Of a DNA stretch of 64,000 bases, positions 35,134 to 43,602 are shown one piece after another (position 1 is the first letter of the stretch; every line of letters starts with the position of its first letter). The notes below the pieces were generated by a model, which was not told where the DNA came from, ran no database searches, and saw nothing but the letters and a program-made list of their open reading frames with translations. A program made the position numbers and the translations under genes. The DNA is from Mycolicibacterium lutetiense (GTDB taxonomy: Bacteria; Actinomycetota; Actinomycetes; Mycobacteriales; Mycobacteriaceae), in the NCBI RefSeq assembly GCF_017876775.1, contig NZ_JAGIOP010000001.1:1736001-1800000 (forward strand), read 5' to 3'.

Positions 35134-36447
35134 TCATCTGCAAGTCCGGGTTGCGGCCCGCTGTTTGCGGGTGCAGTGGAATCGTATCCGTCGTACCGAG
35201 TTCTCCCTGTTCCTGAATCCGCAGGCGGTCCGCTTGACCGTCTTCACGAGCCGGTTGTAGCCCTCGGTGCGGGCGTTCGTGATCCCGGTCGTTACGAACG
35301 CGTTGATCTCCGGCCACCACACGTCGACGGTCTTAGCGAGGGCGAGAAGTTCCGGGATGTTGGAATCCACGCACCAGGCCAGGAACCGGTACAAACGGTG
35401 CCGGGTCAGGTGCCCATCGCCGCCGACACGGACGGTCGCCAGTAAAGTGCGGAGTTCCTCCTTCGCGATGTAAGCGGACAGGATCTGCCCACTCGGGTCC
35501 TCGTCGACAATCGCATTCCACATTCGTGCGAACCTGTTGTCCGACAGTCGCTCCCGCCCTGTGAGCAATCGACGGCGGTTCGCCCACTCCGGATCGACCC
35601 TGCGGCCGCGACGGTCCCGCAGTTCCCACGTCACTCGGCGGCGGACCTTCGTCACCGCCTGGTTTGCCAACTGAACCAGGTGGAAGTGGTCGACCACCAG
35701 CGTCGCATTTGGCAGCAGGCCCTCGGTATGGACAGCGGCCGCGTAGACGGCCGCCGGGTCGATGGCCACATACTCGATCGACTCTCGGAACTCGGGTGTG
35801 CGTTCCGTAAGCCAGCCGATCACGGCGGCAGTGGTGCGCCCTTCCCGTTGCCCCAGCAGACCCTGCCGGCCGGAGAGATCGACGAACCCGGTGTCCCACG
35901 GATCGATCCGCACCCAAGTGCAGGTCTTCTCGCATCGCTCCCAGCGGGGTTTGCCGCGCCGGGTCTCGTCGATGCCGAGTACCCGGACGGGCTCGGGCTC
36001 GGCGAGTAGTTGCTGCGCATGCTCGACGAACGCGCGGTGAGCTGTCGGCCAGGACACCCCATGTGCGGTGGCCACCTCGACGACCGATCGGGCGGCGTCG
36101 CCGATCGCGGCGCCTATCTGGGTGCGTAGCCGCAGGGTGGTGCGGGACCTGGCCGGAATCTGCCCGATGGACTCGGTGAATGAACCCCGTTCGCAGTAGT
36201 CCTCCAGGCACCGCCACCGGATTTTGTTCCATCGCAGCAGGATCCGATTCTCCCCGTAGGGGATGTCTTTGGGCCTGGTGGTGACTCGCTCCTTGACCGA
36301 TGTCGATAACACCCCGCAGGACGGACATGCCGCCGCGGTCTCCTCATCGGTCACTAGCTCAAGCACCCGAGCCCCGTCCGCCTCATGATTGACGCCGACA
36401 ACCCGGACGCCGGGCATCCCGAATAGCAGGGTTGCCTGCTCAGTCAC
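35134..36447 (-). CDS. ISL3-family transposase
   Basis: 437 residues from GTG 36447. N-terminal zinc-ribbon (CPSCG...) and HTH region (VVEVATAHGVSWPTAHRAFV), then the DDE core: LGIDETRRGK (Asp), LVVDHFHLVQLANQAVTKVR (Asp), and TTGITNARTEGYNRLVKTVK (Glu), followed by CGFRNRENSVRRIRFHC. Frame intact. The start overlaps the stop of the oxidoreductase gene, so the two are translationally coupled. Confidence 0.93.
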   Translation of the reverse strand: MTEQATLLFGMPGVRVVGVNHEADGARVLELVTDEETAAACPSCGVLSTSVKERVTTRPKDIPYGENRILLRWNKIRWRCLEDYCERGSFTESIGQIPARSRTTLRLRTQIGAAIGDAARSVVEVATAHGVSWPTAHRAFVEHAQQLLAEPEPVRVLGIDETRRGKPRWERCEKTCTWVRIDPWDTGFVDLSGRQGLLGQREGRTTAAVIGWLTERTPEFRESIEYVAIDPAAVYAAAVHTEGLLPNATLVVDHFHLVQLANQAVTKVRRRVTWELRDRRGRRVDPEWANRRRLLTGRERLSDNRFARMWNAIVDEDPSGQILSAYIAKEELRTLLATVRVGGDGHLTRHRLYRFLAWCVDSNIPELLALAKTVDVWWPEINAFVTTGITNARTEGYNRLVKTVKRTACGFRNRENSVRRIRFHCTRKQRAATRTCR

Positions 36448-37378
36448 CTGTGATCGCTGGAGTCGCTGCGACGGCTTGCTGAACGTCCTGCTCGAGGAGG
36501 AAGTGGTTGAGCGCAATCGCAGCTTTCGTGCCTGCACCTGCGGCGTTGATCAACTGAGCCGGCGAATCAACGACGTTGCCCACCGCCCACACCCCGGTCA
36601 CACTCGTGTGGCCCGTGGGATCGGTGCTCACCCACCCGCCCTCGCCAGCTTCACAACCCAAGCAGGTCAGCAGCTCGTCGTAGGGTACGAACCGCGGACC
36701 GACAAACGCGACCGACCTCGGCACAATCTGGCCGTCGACAAACTCGACACCGCTCAACTGGTAATCCTTCACCACCAGGCCGGCAACCTCGCCTTCGACG
36801 ATACGGATCCCTCGGGCGGTCAGCCGAGTACGTTCCTCGACGGTCAGAACTATCCGGTTCGGGAAAAAGATCACATCCGAGGACCACTGCCGCACCAGCG
36901 ACGCCTGATGCAGCGTGAATGGCCGGTTGTTGCCACCGAGCACCGCGAGTGGCATGTCCCGCACCTCGTATCCGTGACAGTACGGGCAGTGCAAAACGTC
37001 GACGCCCCATTGTTCCCGCAGGCCGGGGATCTCGGGCAACTCGTCGCGCAGCCCTGTCGCGACGACAACGCCACGCGCTGTGAGATCGCCGGCGCCGTCG
37101 CATCGCACGACGAACCCTCGGTCTCCGAGTTGCTCGATCCCCGTCGCCCGAGCCTGCACAACCTGCCCGCCGTACCCGAGTAGCTCGTCCCTGCCGATTG
37201 AAAGCATCTGCGCCGGAGCGATGCCGTCACGAGACAAGAAACCGTGCACGTGCTGGGCCGGGGCGTTCCGAGGCTCGCCGGCATCGACCACCGTCACCCT
37301 GCGGCGGGCACGCGCCAGCACCGTCGCGGCACTCAGCCCCGCCGCTCCGCCACCGATCACCACGACATCGTCTTCCAC
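36440..37378 (-). CDS. thioredoxin reductase-like flavoprotein (IS passenger)
   Basis: 312 residues from GTG 37378 behind GGAGGGG. FAD-binding VVIGGGAAGLSAATVLARA at the N-terminus, a CPYC redox pair in HCPYCHGYEV at about residue 131, and the closing FAD motif TGVWAVGNVVD. This is the low-molecular-weight thioredoxin-reductase fold. The NAD(P) Rossmann loop (LAVLGGNNRPF) departs from GxGxxA, so cofactor or partner may differ. Transcribed divergently from the MarR gene and together with the transposase; probably confers redox or electrophile tolerance under MarR control. Confidence 0.85.
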   Translation of the reverse strand: MEDDVVVIGGGAAGLSAATVLARARRRVTVVDAGEPRNAPAQHVHGFLSRDGIAPAQMLSIGRDELLGYGGQVVQARATGIEQLGDRGFVVRCDGAGDLTARGVVVATGLRDELPEIPGLREQWGVDVLHCPYCHGYEVRDMPLAVLGGNNRPFTLHQASLVRQWSSDVIFFPNRIVLTVEERTRLTARGIRIVEGEVAGLVVKDYQLSGVEFVDGQIVPRSVAFVGPRFVPYDELLTCLGCEAGEGGWVSTDPTGHTSVTGVWAVGNVVDSPAQLINAAGAGTKAAIALNHFLLEQDVQQAVAATPAITGD

Positions 37379-37592
37379 TACAACTCCCCTCCAAAATTCC
37401 CAGGGCCCCGTAGACGCGCTTCAGTCAGGGCCGCTAGGCCGATAAACGTTGACGCTCACGGTTTTCCGGACAGCGTTGACGGCCACGCACTCCAACGGGC
37501 GCAGCACATCCCACCCGGCACGCGTCAGAGAACTACACGAGGCCATCGCGGTCACCGCCAGGAACCGTGGGTAGGCTCGCAACCTAACAGAT

Positions 37593-37612
37593 TTGTTCAC
37601 CAGTTAACAAAG
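37593..37612. promoter_or_regulatory. MarR operator candidate
   Basis: TTTGTT-N8-AACAAA palindrome in the divergent region between the flavoprotein and MarR genes, 8 bp before the MarR ATG. Typical place for autoregulation. Confidence 0.55.
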
Positions 37613-37620
37613 GGGGCGGG

Positions 37621-38130
37621 ATGTCCGATCCTTCGCTTCGAGCACAGACGATCACGCTATGGACTGAGCGCAACCCCGCGCTGAACACCTCCCCGATGGA
37701 GATCGTGGCCCAGATCAAACACATCTCCTCACTGCTCGATGCCGCCGTCGAACCGGTCTACGCCGAAGCCGTGCTTACCGCCGCGGAAGTGGAGCTCCTC
37801 GTTCCGCTGCGCTACGCAGACGAAGCGGTCACAGCCATCCGTCTCGCCGAGCTCCTCGGCATGTCGAGGGCAGGGGTGAGCAAGACCCTGACCAATTTAG
37901 AGCGCAAGGGAATGATCAGTCGCACAACTAATCCCGCTGACCGACGGTCAGCGCTGATTGCACTGTCGGATGCAGGAATGAGCGCCGTCGATGACGTGTT
38001 CCCCCGCGAACTCGAGGCACACGCAAGACTGCTGGCGGGGCTGGGGAAGGACTGGAACAAGGTGCTGAATGCGTTGACTCATCTCGCCGAGACTCTGGAA
38101 TCTCAACTCAACCCGTCCGAGGGCAAGTAA
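37621..38130 (+). CDS. MarR-family transcriptional regulator (IS passenger)
   Basis: 169 residues from ATG 37621. Winged-helix core: AVTAIRLAELLGMSRAGVSK recognition region, TNLERKGMISRTTNPADRRS wing, and a dimerisation helix at each end. Such proteins are ligand- or redox-responsive repressors. No cysteine is in the core, so direct thiol sensing is unlikely. Divergent from the flavoprotein gene, with a palindrome between them. Confidence 0.88.
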   Translation: MSDPSLRAQTITLWTERNPALNTSPMEIVAQIKHISSLLDAAVEPVYAEAVLTAAEVELLVPLRYADEAVTAIRLAELLGMSRAGVSKTLTNLERKGMISRTTNPADRRSALIALSDAGMSAVDDVFPRELEAHARLLAGLGKDWNKVLNALTHLAETLESQLNPSEGK

Positions 38131-38256
38131 CTCCTCGCATGCCCGGTCAAGATCGAAGAGCCACTAAAGGCGTCACGCGCGATGCCGTTGACCCTTGTCG
38201 CTTGCCAGGGTGATGGGACCACCTGATTGCCAGGGGGATGGGACCACCGTGGCGCG

Positions 38257-39057
38257 TTATCGAGGATGCTCGTCGGGTTCTTCTGGGTCAAGCTGGCCGG
38301 GTCGAGTGCGTTGGCGGTAGGACGGTCCTTCGATGACCAGGGTGTGGGCCGCAGCGGTGAGTCGGTCGATGGCTGATTGGGCGAGCAGGGTGTCGGCGGT
38401 CATGGTCAACCATTCGGCGGGTTCCCGGTTTGATGTCACGATGGTGGTCTTGTTCTGGTGGCGTTCGACGACGATTTCGTAGAAGTCGCTGGTTTCGGTG
38501 GCGTCGAGGGAGCGCAGCGCGAAGTCGTCGATGATCAGGACGTCGACGGCCGCCAGCCGGCGGATCTCGGCGTCGACGGTGTGGTCGAGTCGGGCGGCGC
38601 GTAGCCGGGTGAACAGTTTGTCGGATCGGGCGAACAGGACGCTGTGGCGGCGCCGAATGGCTATGTGTCCCAGGGCTGTTGCCAGATGTGTTTTGCCTAC
38701 GCCGACGGGCCCGAGGATGATTGCGGACTGTCCGGCGTCGAGAAATCGTAGCGAGGTCAGGTCGCCGAGCAGGGTGCGGTCGTAGCGCAGGTCCTGTTGT
38801 GCGGTCCAAGAGTCGAAGCGCATGCTCGGGTCGAGTCCGGCTTTGGCCGCCCGCAGGGCGGCTGAACGGGATTCGCGTCGGGATACCTCGTCGGCGAGCA
38901 GTGTTTCCAGGAATCCGATGTGGCTGAGTTTGTGCTGGCGGGCAAGTGCGGCCCGTTCGGGCAGGGTGTCGGCCAGGGCACCGAGTTTGAGTGCTTTGAG
39001 CAGTCGGAGCAGGTCAGCGCCCACCGGGTCTGCGGCCACGCGGTTGGTGGTAGTCAT
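38257..39057 (-). CDS. istB: IS21-family helper ATPase
   Basis: 266 residues from ATG 39057. AAA+/DnaC-like ATPase: Walker A LGPVGVGKTHLA, Walker B DVLIIDDFAL, arginine-rich C-terminus. IstB remodels target DNA and stimulates the IstA transposase. Starts 1 bp after the istA stop, as usual. Confidence 0.93.
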   Translation of the reverse strand: MTTTNRVAADPVGADLLRLLKALKLGALADTLPERAALARQHKLSHIGFLETLLADEVSRRESRSAALRAAKAGLDPSMRFDSWTAQQDLRYDRTLLGDLTSLRFLDAGQSAIILGPVGVGKTHLATALGHIAIRRRHSVLFARSDKLFTRLRAARLDHTVDAEIRRLAAVDVLIIDDFALRSLDATETSDFYEIVVERHQNKTTIVTSNREPAEWLTMTADTLLAQSAIDRLTAAAHTLVIEGPSYRQRTRPGQLDPEEPDEHPR

Positions 39058-39058
39058 A

Positions 39059-40660
39059 TCAGCAGATCCCCTCGGAGTCGGCATTGGCGATCACGGTCAA
39101 TGATGTTGAGGTGGTGCTGAATTCAGAGGGATCACGCGAGAACCGGGTAGCGGTGTGGCCGACGGCCAGCGGCAGTACCGGGATCGTGTTCTCCGTGGCA
39201 CGCTCGAGCATCGAGGCGATCTTGTTGACCGAGACGACATCGAGATCCAGTGCCACCGAACAGGCCTGCTCGACGCGTTGCGCGCCGTAACGACGCACCA
39301 GACCCTGGAGTCGGTAGACGGTGCGCATCCGCGTCCACGGCAGCGGATCGTCGAGGATGCGTTCGGCGTAGATCCCGATATTGGGGCCGTGCGCGGCGCA
39401 GGTGGCGATCAGCGTCGTCAAGTCCCGCAGCGCGTAAACGGCTTTGTGCTCGGGTAAATCGGCACGGTCGGTACTGCGGCCACCCGGAGGCTGACGGGGG
39501 TGGACTTTGACCAGCACACCGCGGTGATAGAACTTCACCAGCTCACCGTCAGCACGCACGTCGACGGTGGTGCCGATCCACTGCTCGGGAAGCGAGTAGA
39601 GGGCTTTGGCGACTTCGGCGTGGAAGTCGCGGTGCACCTTGACCGCTTTGAACACCGGCACGTCGTAGGCGCCCGGCACCGCCAGCAGCAGCGGTTGCTC
39701 CTCGGTGGTGAACACCTCCACCGGCCGTGCACAGGTGCTGCCGTGGATACGGGTCCCGGCAGTACGCAGACACCACACGGTGACAGCCTGCTGCGCCTGC
39801 TCAATACTGATGAATGTTTCACCGTCCCAAAAGTTTCGGCGGACGTACTGCACTGCGCGTTCCACTCGCGGCTTGTCCTTGGGGGAGCGCACCCGAGCCG
39901 GATCGGTGAGGAATCCGACATGGCCCGCGTAGTCGAGCCACCCCTGGGTGAACCGGGGATTGACCGCATCAGCGGCAGCGATCACCGGCTTGAGGTTGTC
40001 CGGGATCAGCACCGCGAACACGCCGCCGAAAAACTCCCACGCCGCCTGGCAGCCAGCGACCACCGCCACCAGGGTCTGCGAGTAGGTCAGCCACACGAAC
40101 ATGTGCCGGGAGTAGACGGCGGTGAAGATCAGCGCGTGCACCTTGCGGCGCCGCCCATCATCGGCGTCGGTGAGCATCCCGAGGTAGCCGAAATCGATCT
40201 GGCATTCCACCCCGGGATCCCCGTCGGCGACCCGCACCGTGGTGTCCTTGCGGCCGAAACCGCAACGCTCACCAGCGAATCGGTTCAACGTCCGATACGG
40301 CACCACGCACCCCTGACGGGCCAGCAGGGTCTCGATCTTGGTGATCGTCAACGGACGCTGCTCACCATCGCCGGCCACCCACGCGGTGATCTGGTCCTCG
40401 AACCCCAGCAGCTGTTCCCACGCTGCGCCGTGGCCATCCGGGCGTACCGGGCGCACCGCGTCGGCGACAACCCCGATCAACCCGTCATCGACGGCCTCAA
40501 CGCCGTCGCTGCGGTGCAGACCAGCCGCTTGCGCGGCCTCGACGTAGCGGCGCACCGTTTTGCGGTCCACGCCGCAATGCGCGGCGATCGTGCGGTAGCC
40601 CGGTGCCGGTAGCCCGGCGACCCCCAGCCACACCCGCAGCACTTCCCTGATCTCGTTCAC
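39059..40660 (-). CDS. istA: IS21-family transposase
   Basis: About 533 residues. I start at GTG 40660 (MNEIREVLRVWLGVAG) behind GGGAGG; ATG 40681 adds seven residues. N-terminal HTH (YRTIAAHCGVDRKTVRRYVE) followed by the DDE core: ECQIDFGYLG, VLIPDNLKPV, and KDKPRVERAVQYVRRNF with the catalytic Glu. Complete frame. Confidence 0.93.
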   Translation of the reverse strand: MNEIREVLRVWLGVAGLPAPGYRTIAAHCGVDRKTVRRYVEAAQAAGLHRSDGVEAVDDGLIGVVADAVRPVRPDGHGAAWEQLLGFEDQITAWVAGDGEQRPLTITKIETLLARQGCVVPYRTLNRFAGERCGFGRKDTTVRVADGDPGVECQIDFGYLGMLTDADDGRRRKVHALIFTAVYSRHMFVWLTYSQTLVAVVAGCQAAWEFFGGVFAVLIPDNLKPVIAAADAVNPRFTQGWLDYAGHVGFLTDPARVRSPKDKPRVERAVQYVRRNFWDGETFISIEQAQQAVTVWCLRTAGTRIHGSTCARPVEVFTTEEQPLLLAVPGAYDVPVFKAVKVHRDFHAEVAKALYSLPEQWIGTTVDVRADGELVKFYHRGVLVKVHPRQPPGGRSTDRADLPEHKAVYALRDLTTLIATCAAHGPNIGIYAERILDDPLPWTRMRTVYRLQGLVRRYGAQRVEQACSVALDLDVVSVNKIASMLERATENTIPVLPLAVGHTATRFSRDPSEFSTTSTSLTVIANADSEGIC

Positions 40661-40974
40661 ACTGACCTCCCGAAAAGCCATGCCCGCCGCCTCCGTGACT
40701 TGGACCGTCACGGCGATCAAACGAACAGATGAAGAGACCACCGACGCGACGCGCCGGTGGTCCCATAACTGGCAATCCAGGTGGTCCCATCACCCTGTCA
40801 AAATCAGCTCACACTGGTCCCATCCTCCTGGCAGACGACAACCCTGAGGCGCTTGCCCTGCTGCGCTCTGACCCCGACAGGTATATCCGCAGCACCCACC
40901 GGAAGCTGCCGTTCGGTTTCACCAAGCCCCGTCCATCAACCGGCGACAAGAAACAGTAGGTTCTCGGGCACCAC

Positions 40975-43428
40975 TCAAGCAGCGATCCTTGACTTGACAG
41001 GTGCGTTCCACGCCCATCCGGGAAGAGTTTCAAGTTGAGTGATCCGCTCGCGTGACAGCTTTCCGGAACGGTATTCGCCGCGGCGACGTGCAACCCACCT
41101 TCCCAACCTGAAACCCGCAGCGGTGTCGTACCTCGATAGAACGCGTGCGTGACCATTCTCGGAAGCAAACGCTTGCAGTTCCCGGAACCCCTCATCCCAC
41201 TGGTCGTCGTGGGCGTCCCAGGTCCATCCGGGAAGAGTTTCGAGTTGAGTGATCCGCTCGCGTGACAGCTTTCCGGAACGGTATTCGCCGCGGCGACGTG
41301 CAACCCAACTTCCCAGATTGAAACCTGCAGCGGTGAGGTGACGTAAGAGGACTCGGGCGTGACCATTCTCGGAAGCAAACGCTTGCAGTTCCCGGAACCC
41401 CTCATCCCACTGGTCGTCGCGGGCGTCCCAGGTCCATCCGGGAAGAGTTTCGAGTTGAGTGATCCGCTCGCGTGACAGCTTTCCGGAACGGTATTCGCCG
41501 CGGCGAAGTGCAACCCAATTTCCCAGATTGAAACCTGCATCAGTTTCGTACCTGTTCGGAACTCGAGCGTGACCATTCTCGGAAGCAAACGCTTGCAGTT
41601 CCCGGAGCCCCTCATCCCACTGGTAGTCGCGGGCGTCCCAGGTCCATCCGGGAACCGCTTCAAGTTGGGTGACCCGCTGGGTTGACAGCTTTCCGGAACG
41701 GTATTCGCCGCGGCGAAGTGCAACCCAATTTCCCAGATTGAAACCTGCATCAGTTTCGTACCTGTTCGGAACTCGGGCGTGACCATTCTCGGAAGCAAAC
41801 GCTTGCAGTTCCCGGAACCCCTCATCCCGCCGCTGGTCAAGGTCGCCCAGTATCCGTAGCCCGAACCCACCGCTGAGTACACGTTCCGGCACATCCAGTG
41901 CCAGCAACTTCTCTGCCCATGTGACCTCGTCATCGCGGGGTCGATCCGGACTGCCCTGACTCGGCGTGTAGGCACGCGATAGAATGCGAGCAGCCTCGAC
42001 AATCCGTGGGTCGTGATCCTCCAACGCGGCGAGCACCTGGCGGATCTTCTTGAACTGCTGCTCCTCGATCGCGGTCTCGACATCGTCACCGTCGCCGACA
42101 CGTACACCGAGGATGATCAGCGCGGTGCGGTCACCATTCTTCCGGATTGCGCGGCCGACACATTGCACCACCTCGATTTGGCTGGCTCGCGGCTCGCCAA
42201 AAAGCACGGCGTCCAATGTCGGTACATCGATTCCCTCCGACAAGCACCGGGCGTTCGAGACGAGGCGGTAGCCCTCCTCACGAGGTTTGGCCAGCCGATC
42301 AAGCGCCTCCCGCCGCGTGTCCAACTTCATTGCACCGTCGATGTGCTCGGCAGTGCCCTCCGCCAGTTGCTCATCGGTGCACGCCGCGTGTACCAAGTTG
42401 AACGCGGCGACGAACGCCTTGCTTGCCTTTATGCTGTTGTAGAAGGCGATGATCGAGCGCAGGCCGTGTTCCTGCGCAGATTTCGAGAGCGCCACGATCG
42501 CGGCGACGTGATCGAGCGAGAGCTGCTGCCCGTTCACGGTCACATTGTCGAGCACCTGTGCGGCGGCGTGCAGCTCGCTGTCCTCGATACCGATCACGGC
42601 GACCTGATATTCGGACAGGATTTTCTTCTCGACTGCCTCGGCCACCGAGAGCGTGTAAACCGGCGGCCCGTACAGCTGCTCGTTGTCCATCGACGCCAGC
42701 AACGCCGACTTCTCGGGCGAGGTTTCCTTCTCTGAGACCATATGCACTTTTGGCGTCGCCGTGAGGAACAGGCGTCGGCGGGCCGGCACATGCTGGTCAT
42801 GCAGCACCCGCGCGAACGGCTTCGTCTTCTTTCCTGCGGTTCGGTGCGCCTCATCGCACACCACCACCGACCACGGCGCCATTCCCTGGTCAGCATGCGC
42901 AGTGATCACAGCGCCGAGCGACTGGTACGTGCCGAACACGACGCGCACCGTGTCGGCACTGTCTGCGAGAAACGCAGCGAGCTCACCGGAATAGGTGGTG
43001 GCCGTCAGCGAGAGCTGATCGGTGTCAAGGTCCTCCTCGGTGCCGATCGCGCGGCACTCGGACGCAGTGAGTTTCGAGCACACGGCTATCGCGTCGAAAG
43101 CGAACGGGGCGTGCTCCGCCCACGCCTCGAACGTCTGCTGCAACAACGTCAGTGTCGGAACCAGGATCAGCACGGTGCCAGGCTCACCTTGGAGCAGCTT
43201 GGCCACCGCGTACATGCCGGTCAGCGTCTTGCCGGTGCCACACGCCATGATGAGTTGCTGGCGGCCGAGGTCAGCACGGATCGCCTCCACGGCGGTCCTC
43301 TGGTGGGGACGAAGCTGATTCGGCACTGCCTGTCGTCTGGCCGGGGGCGCAACCTGCGCGGAGCCCGCACCCTCTGCCAGATCGCGCACGGTTGCGGAAT
43401 CGACTCTTGGGAAAACATCGTGAGACAC
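40975..43428 (-). CDS. superfamily 2 DEAH helicase with four helicase-associated repeats
   Basis: 817 residues from GTG 43428. Motif I MACGTGKT (~61-68), motif II CDEAHR (~191-196), motif III LTATP, motif VI QCVGRAIRK, all intact, so an active ATPase is expected. After ~residue 530 come four tandem ~70-residue helicase-associated (HA) repeats, each starting (D)EGFRELQAFASENGHARV and ending LPGWTWDA. HA domains likely grip nucleic acid. Such helicases are common on actinobacterial plasmids and phages, with roles proposed in DNA metabolism or defence. Expression probably depends on the palindrome at 43460-43474, 31 bp upstream. Confidence 0.88.
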   Translation of the reverse strand: MSHDVFPRVDSATVRDLAEGAGSAQVAPPARRQAVPNQLRPHQRTAVEAIRADLGRQQLIMACGTGKTLTGMYAVAKLLQGEPGTVLILVPTLTLLQQTFEAWAEHAPFAFDAIAVCSKLTASECRAIGTEEDLDTDQLSLTATTYSGELAAFLADSADTVRVVFGTYQSLGAVITAHADQGMAPWSVVVCDEAHRTAGKKTKPFARVLHDQHVPARRRLFLTATPKVHMVSEKETSPEKSALLASMDNEQLYGPPVYTLSVAEAVEKKILSEYQVAVIGIEDSELHAAAQVLDNVTVNGQQLSLDHVAAIVALSKSAQEHGLRSIIAFYNSIKASKAFVAAFNLVHAACTDEQLAEGTAEHIDGAMKLDTRREALDRLAKPREEGYRLVSNARCLSEGIDVPTLDAVLFGEPRASQIEVVQCVGRAIRKNGDRTALIILGVRVGDGDDVETAIEEQQFKKIRQVLAALEDHDPRIVEAARILSRAYTPSQGSPDRPRDDEVTWAEKLLALDVPERVLSGGFGLRILGDLDQRRDEGFRELQAFASENGHARVPNRYETDAGFNLGNWVALRRGEYRSGKLSTQRVTQLEAVPGWTWDARDYQWDEGLRELQAFASENGHARVPNRYETDAGFNLGNWVALRRGEYRSGKLSRERITQLETLPGWTWDARDDQWDEGFRELQAFASENGHARVLLRHLTAAGFNLGSWVARRRGEYRSGKLSRERITQLETLPGWTWDAHDDQWDEGFRELQAFASENGHARVLSRYDTAAGFRLGRWVARRRGEYRSGKLSRERITQLETLPGWAWNAPVKSRIAA
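41011..41850 (-). repeat. four 210-bp in-frame tandem repeats
   Basis: The HA-repeat coding region has an exact period of 210 bp (the word GGTCCATCCG/CGCCCATCCG recurs at 41011, 41221, 41431 and 41641). Units are very similar at the DNA level, implying recent duplication or ongoing homogenisation. Differences cluster in a short variable patch after GHARV. Confidence 0.85.
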
Positions 43429-43459
43429 GGTTACGGAGGCCCTTCCACCTTGAGGGTAA

Positions 43460-43474
43460 TCTCTATTTTGGAGA
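43460..43474 (-). promoter_or_regulatory. palindromic operator overlapping -10
   Basis: TCTCTATTTTGGAGA on plus; on the minus strand TCTCCAAAATAGAGA, with CAAAAT in -10 position for the helicase gene. One arm mismatch. Confidence 0.55.
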
Positions 43475-43602
43475 GTAGCAGACGGTTTAAGTTGCCAGCT
43501 CCGTCAACGAACTCATCCTGAGCGCCATGTGACCTGGAGTGCGATGGCTGAGGCTCGAACGCACCACCTCAAGTTCGGTGTGAGTCGCACGCTCACGCTG
43601 CG

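Larger units (their letters stand above)
35110..38162. mobile_element. ISL3-family element with oxidoreductase and MarR passengers
   Basis: 23-bp perfect terminal inverted repeats (35110-35132, GGCTCTTCGATCTTGACCGG..., and complement at 38140-38162) flanked by the 8-bp direct repeat ACTAAAGG (35102-35109 and 38163-38170), the duplication length of this family. The 3053-bp unit holds the transposase, a thioredoxin-reductase-like flavoenzyme and a divergent MarR regulator, all within the repeats, so they move together. Confidence 0.92.
38196..40840. mobile_element. IS21-family element
   Basis: Left end TGTCGCTTGCCAGGGTGATG (38196 on), right end in reverse TGTCGTCTGCCAGGAGGATG (to 40840), flanked by the 5-bp repeat ACCCT (38191-38195 and 40841-40845). 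Each end has further subterminal copies of GATGGGACCACC, the usual multiple transposase binding sites of this family. Contains istA and istB. Confidence 0.9.
35090..40959 (+). pseudogene. 52-codon gene interrupted by two insertion sequences
   Basis: Three pieces rejoin exactly. 35090-35109 (ATG behind GAAGGG) reads MAKTTK. The frame resumes after the ISL3 target duplication at 38171 and reads GVTRDAVDP to 38195. After the IS21 element it resumes at 40846 (40841-40845 is the duplicated ACCCT) and reads EALALLRSDPDRYIR... to TAG 40959. Removing both elements and one copy of each duplication gives one uninterrupted 52-residue basic protein. Function unknown; now inactive. Confidence 0.75.

Noticed and set aside
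41011..41850. Regular direct repeats that look like a CRISPR array
   Set aside because: Period is 210 bp, repeats are in frame and encode helicase-associated domains; there are no short repeats with unique spacers.
40809..42107. 432-codon minus-strand frame overlapping the helicase
   Set aside because: It is the shifted frame of the repeats in the helicase gene, with no natural start and odd composition.
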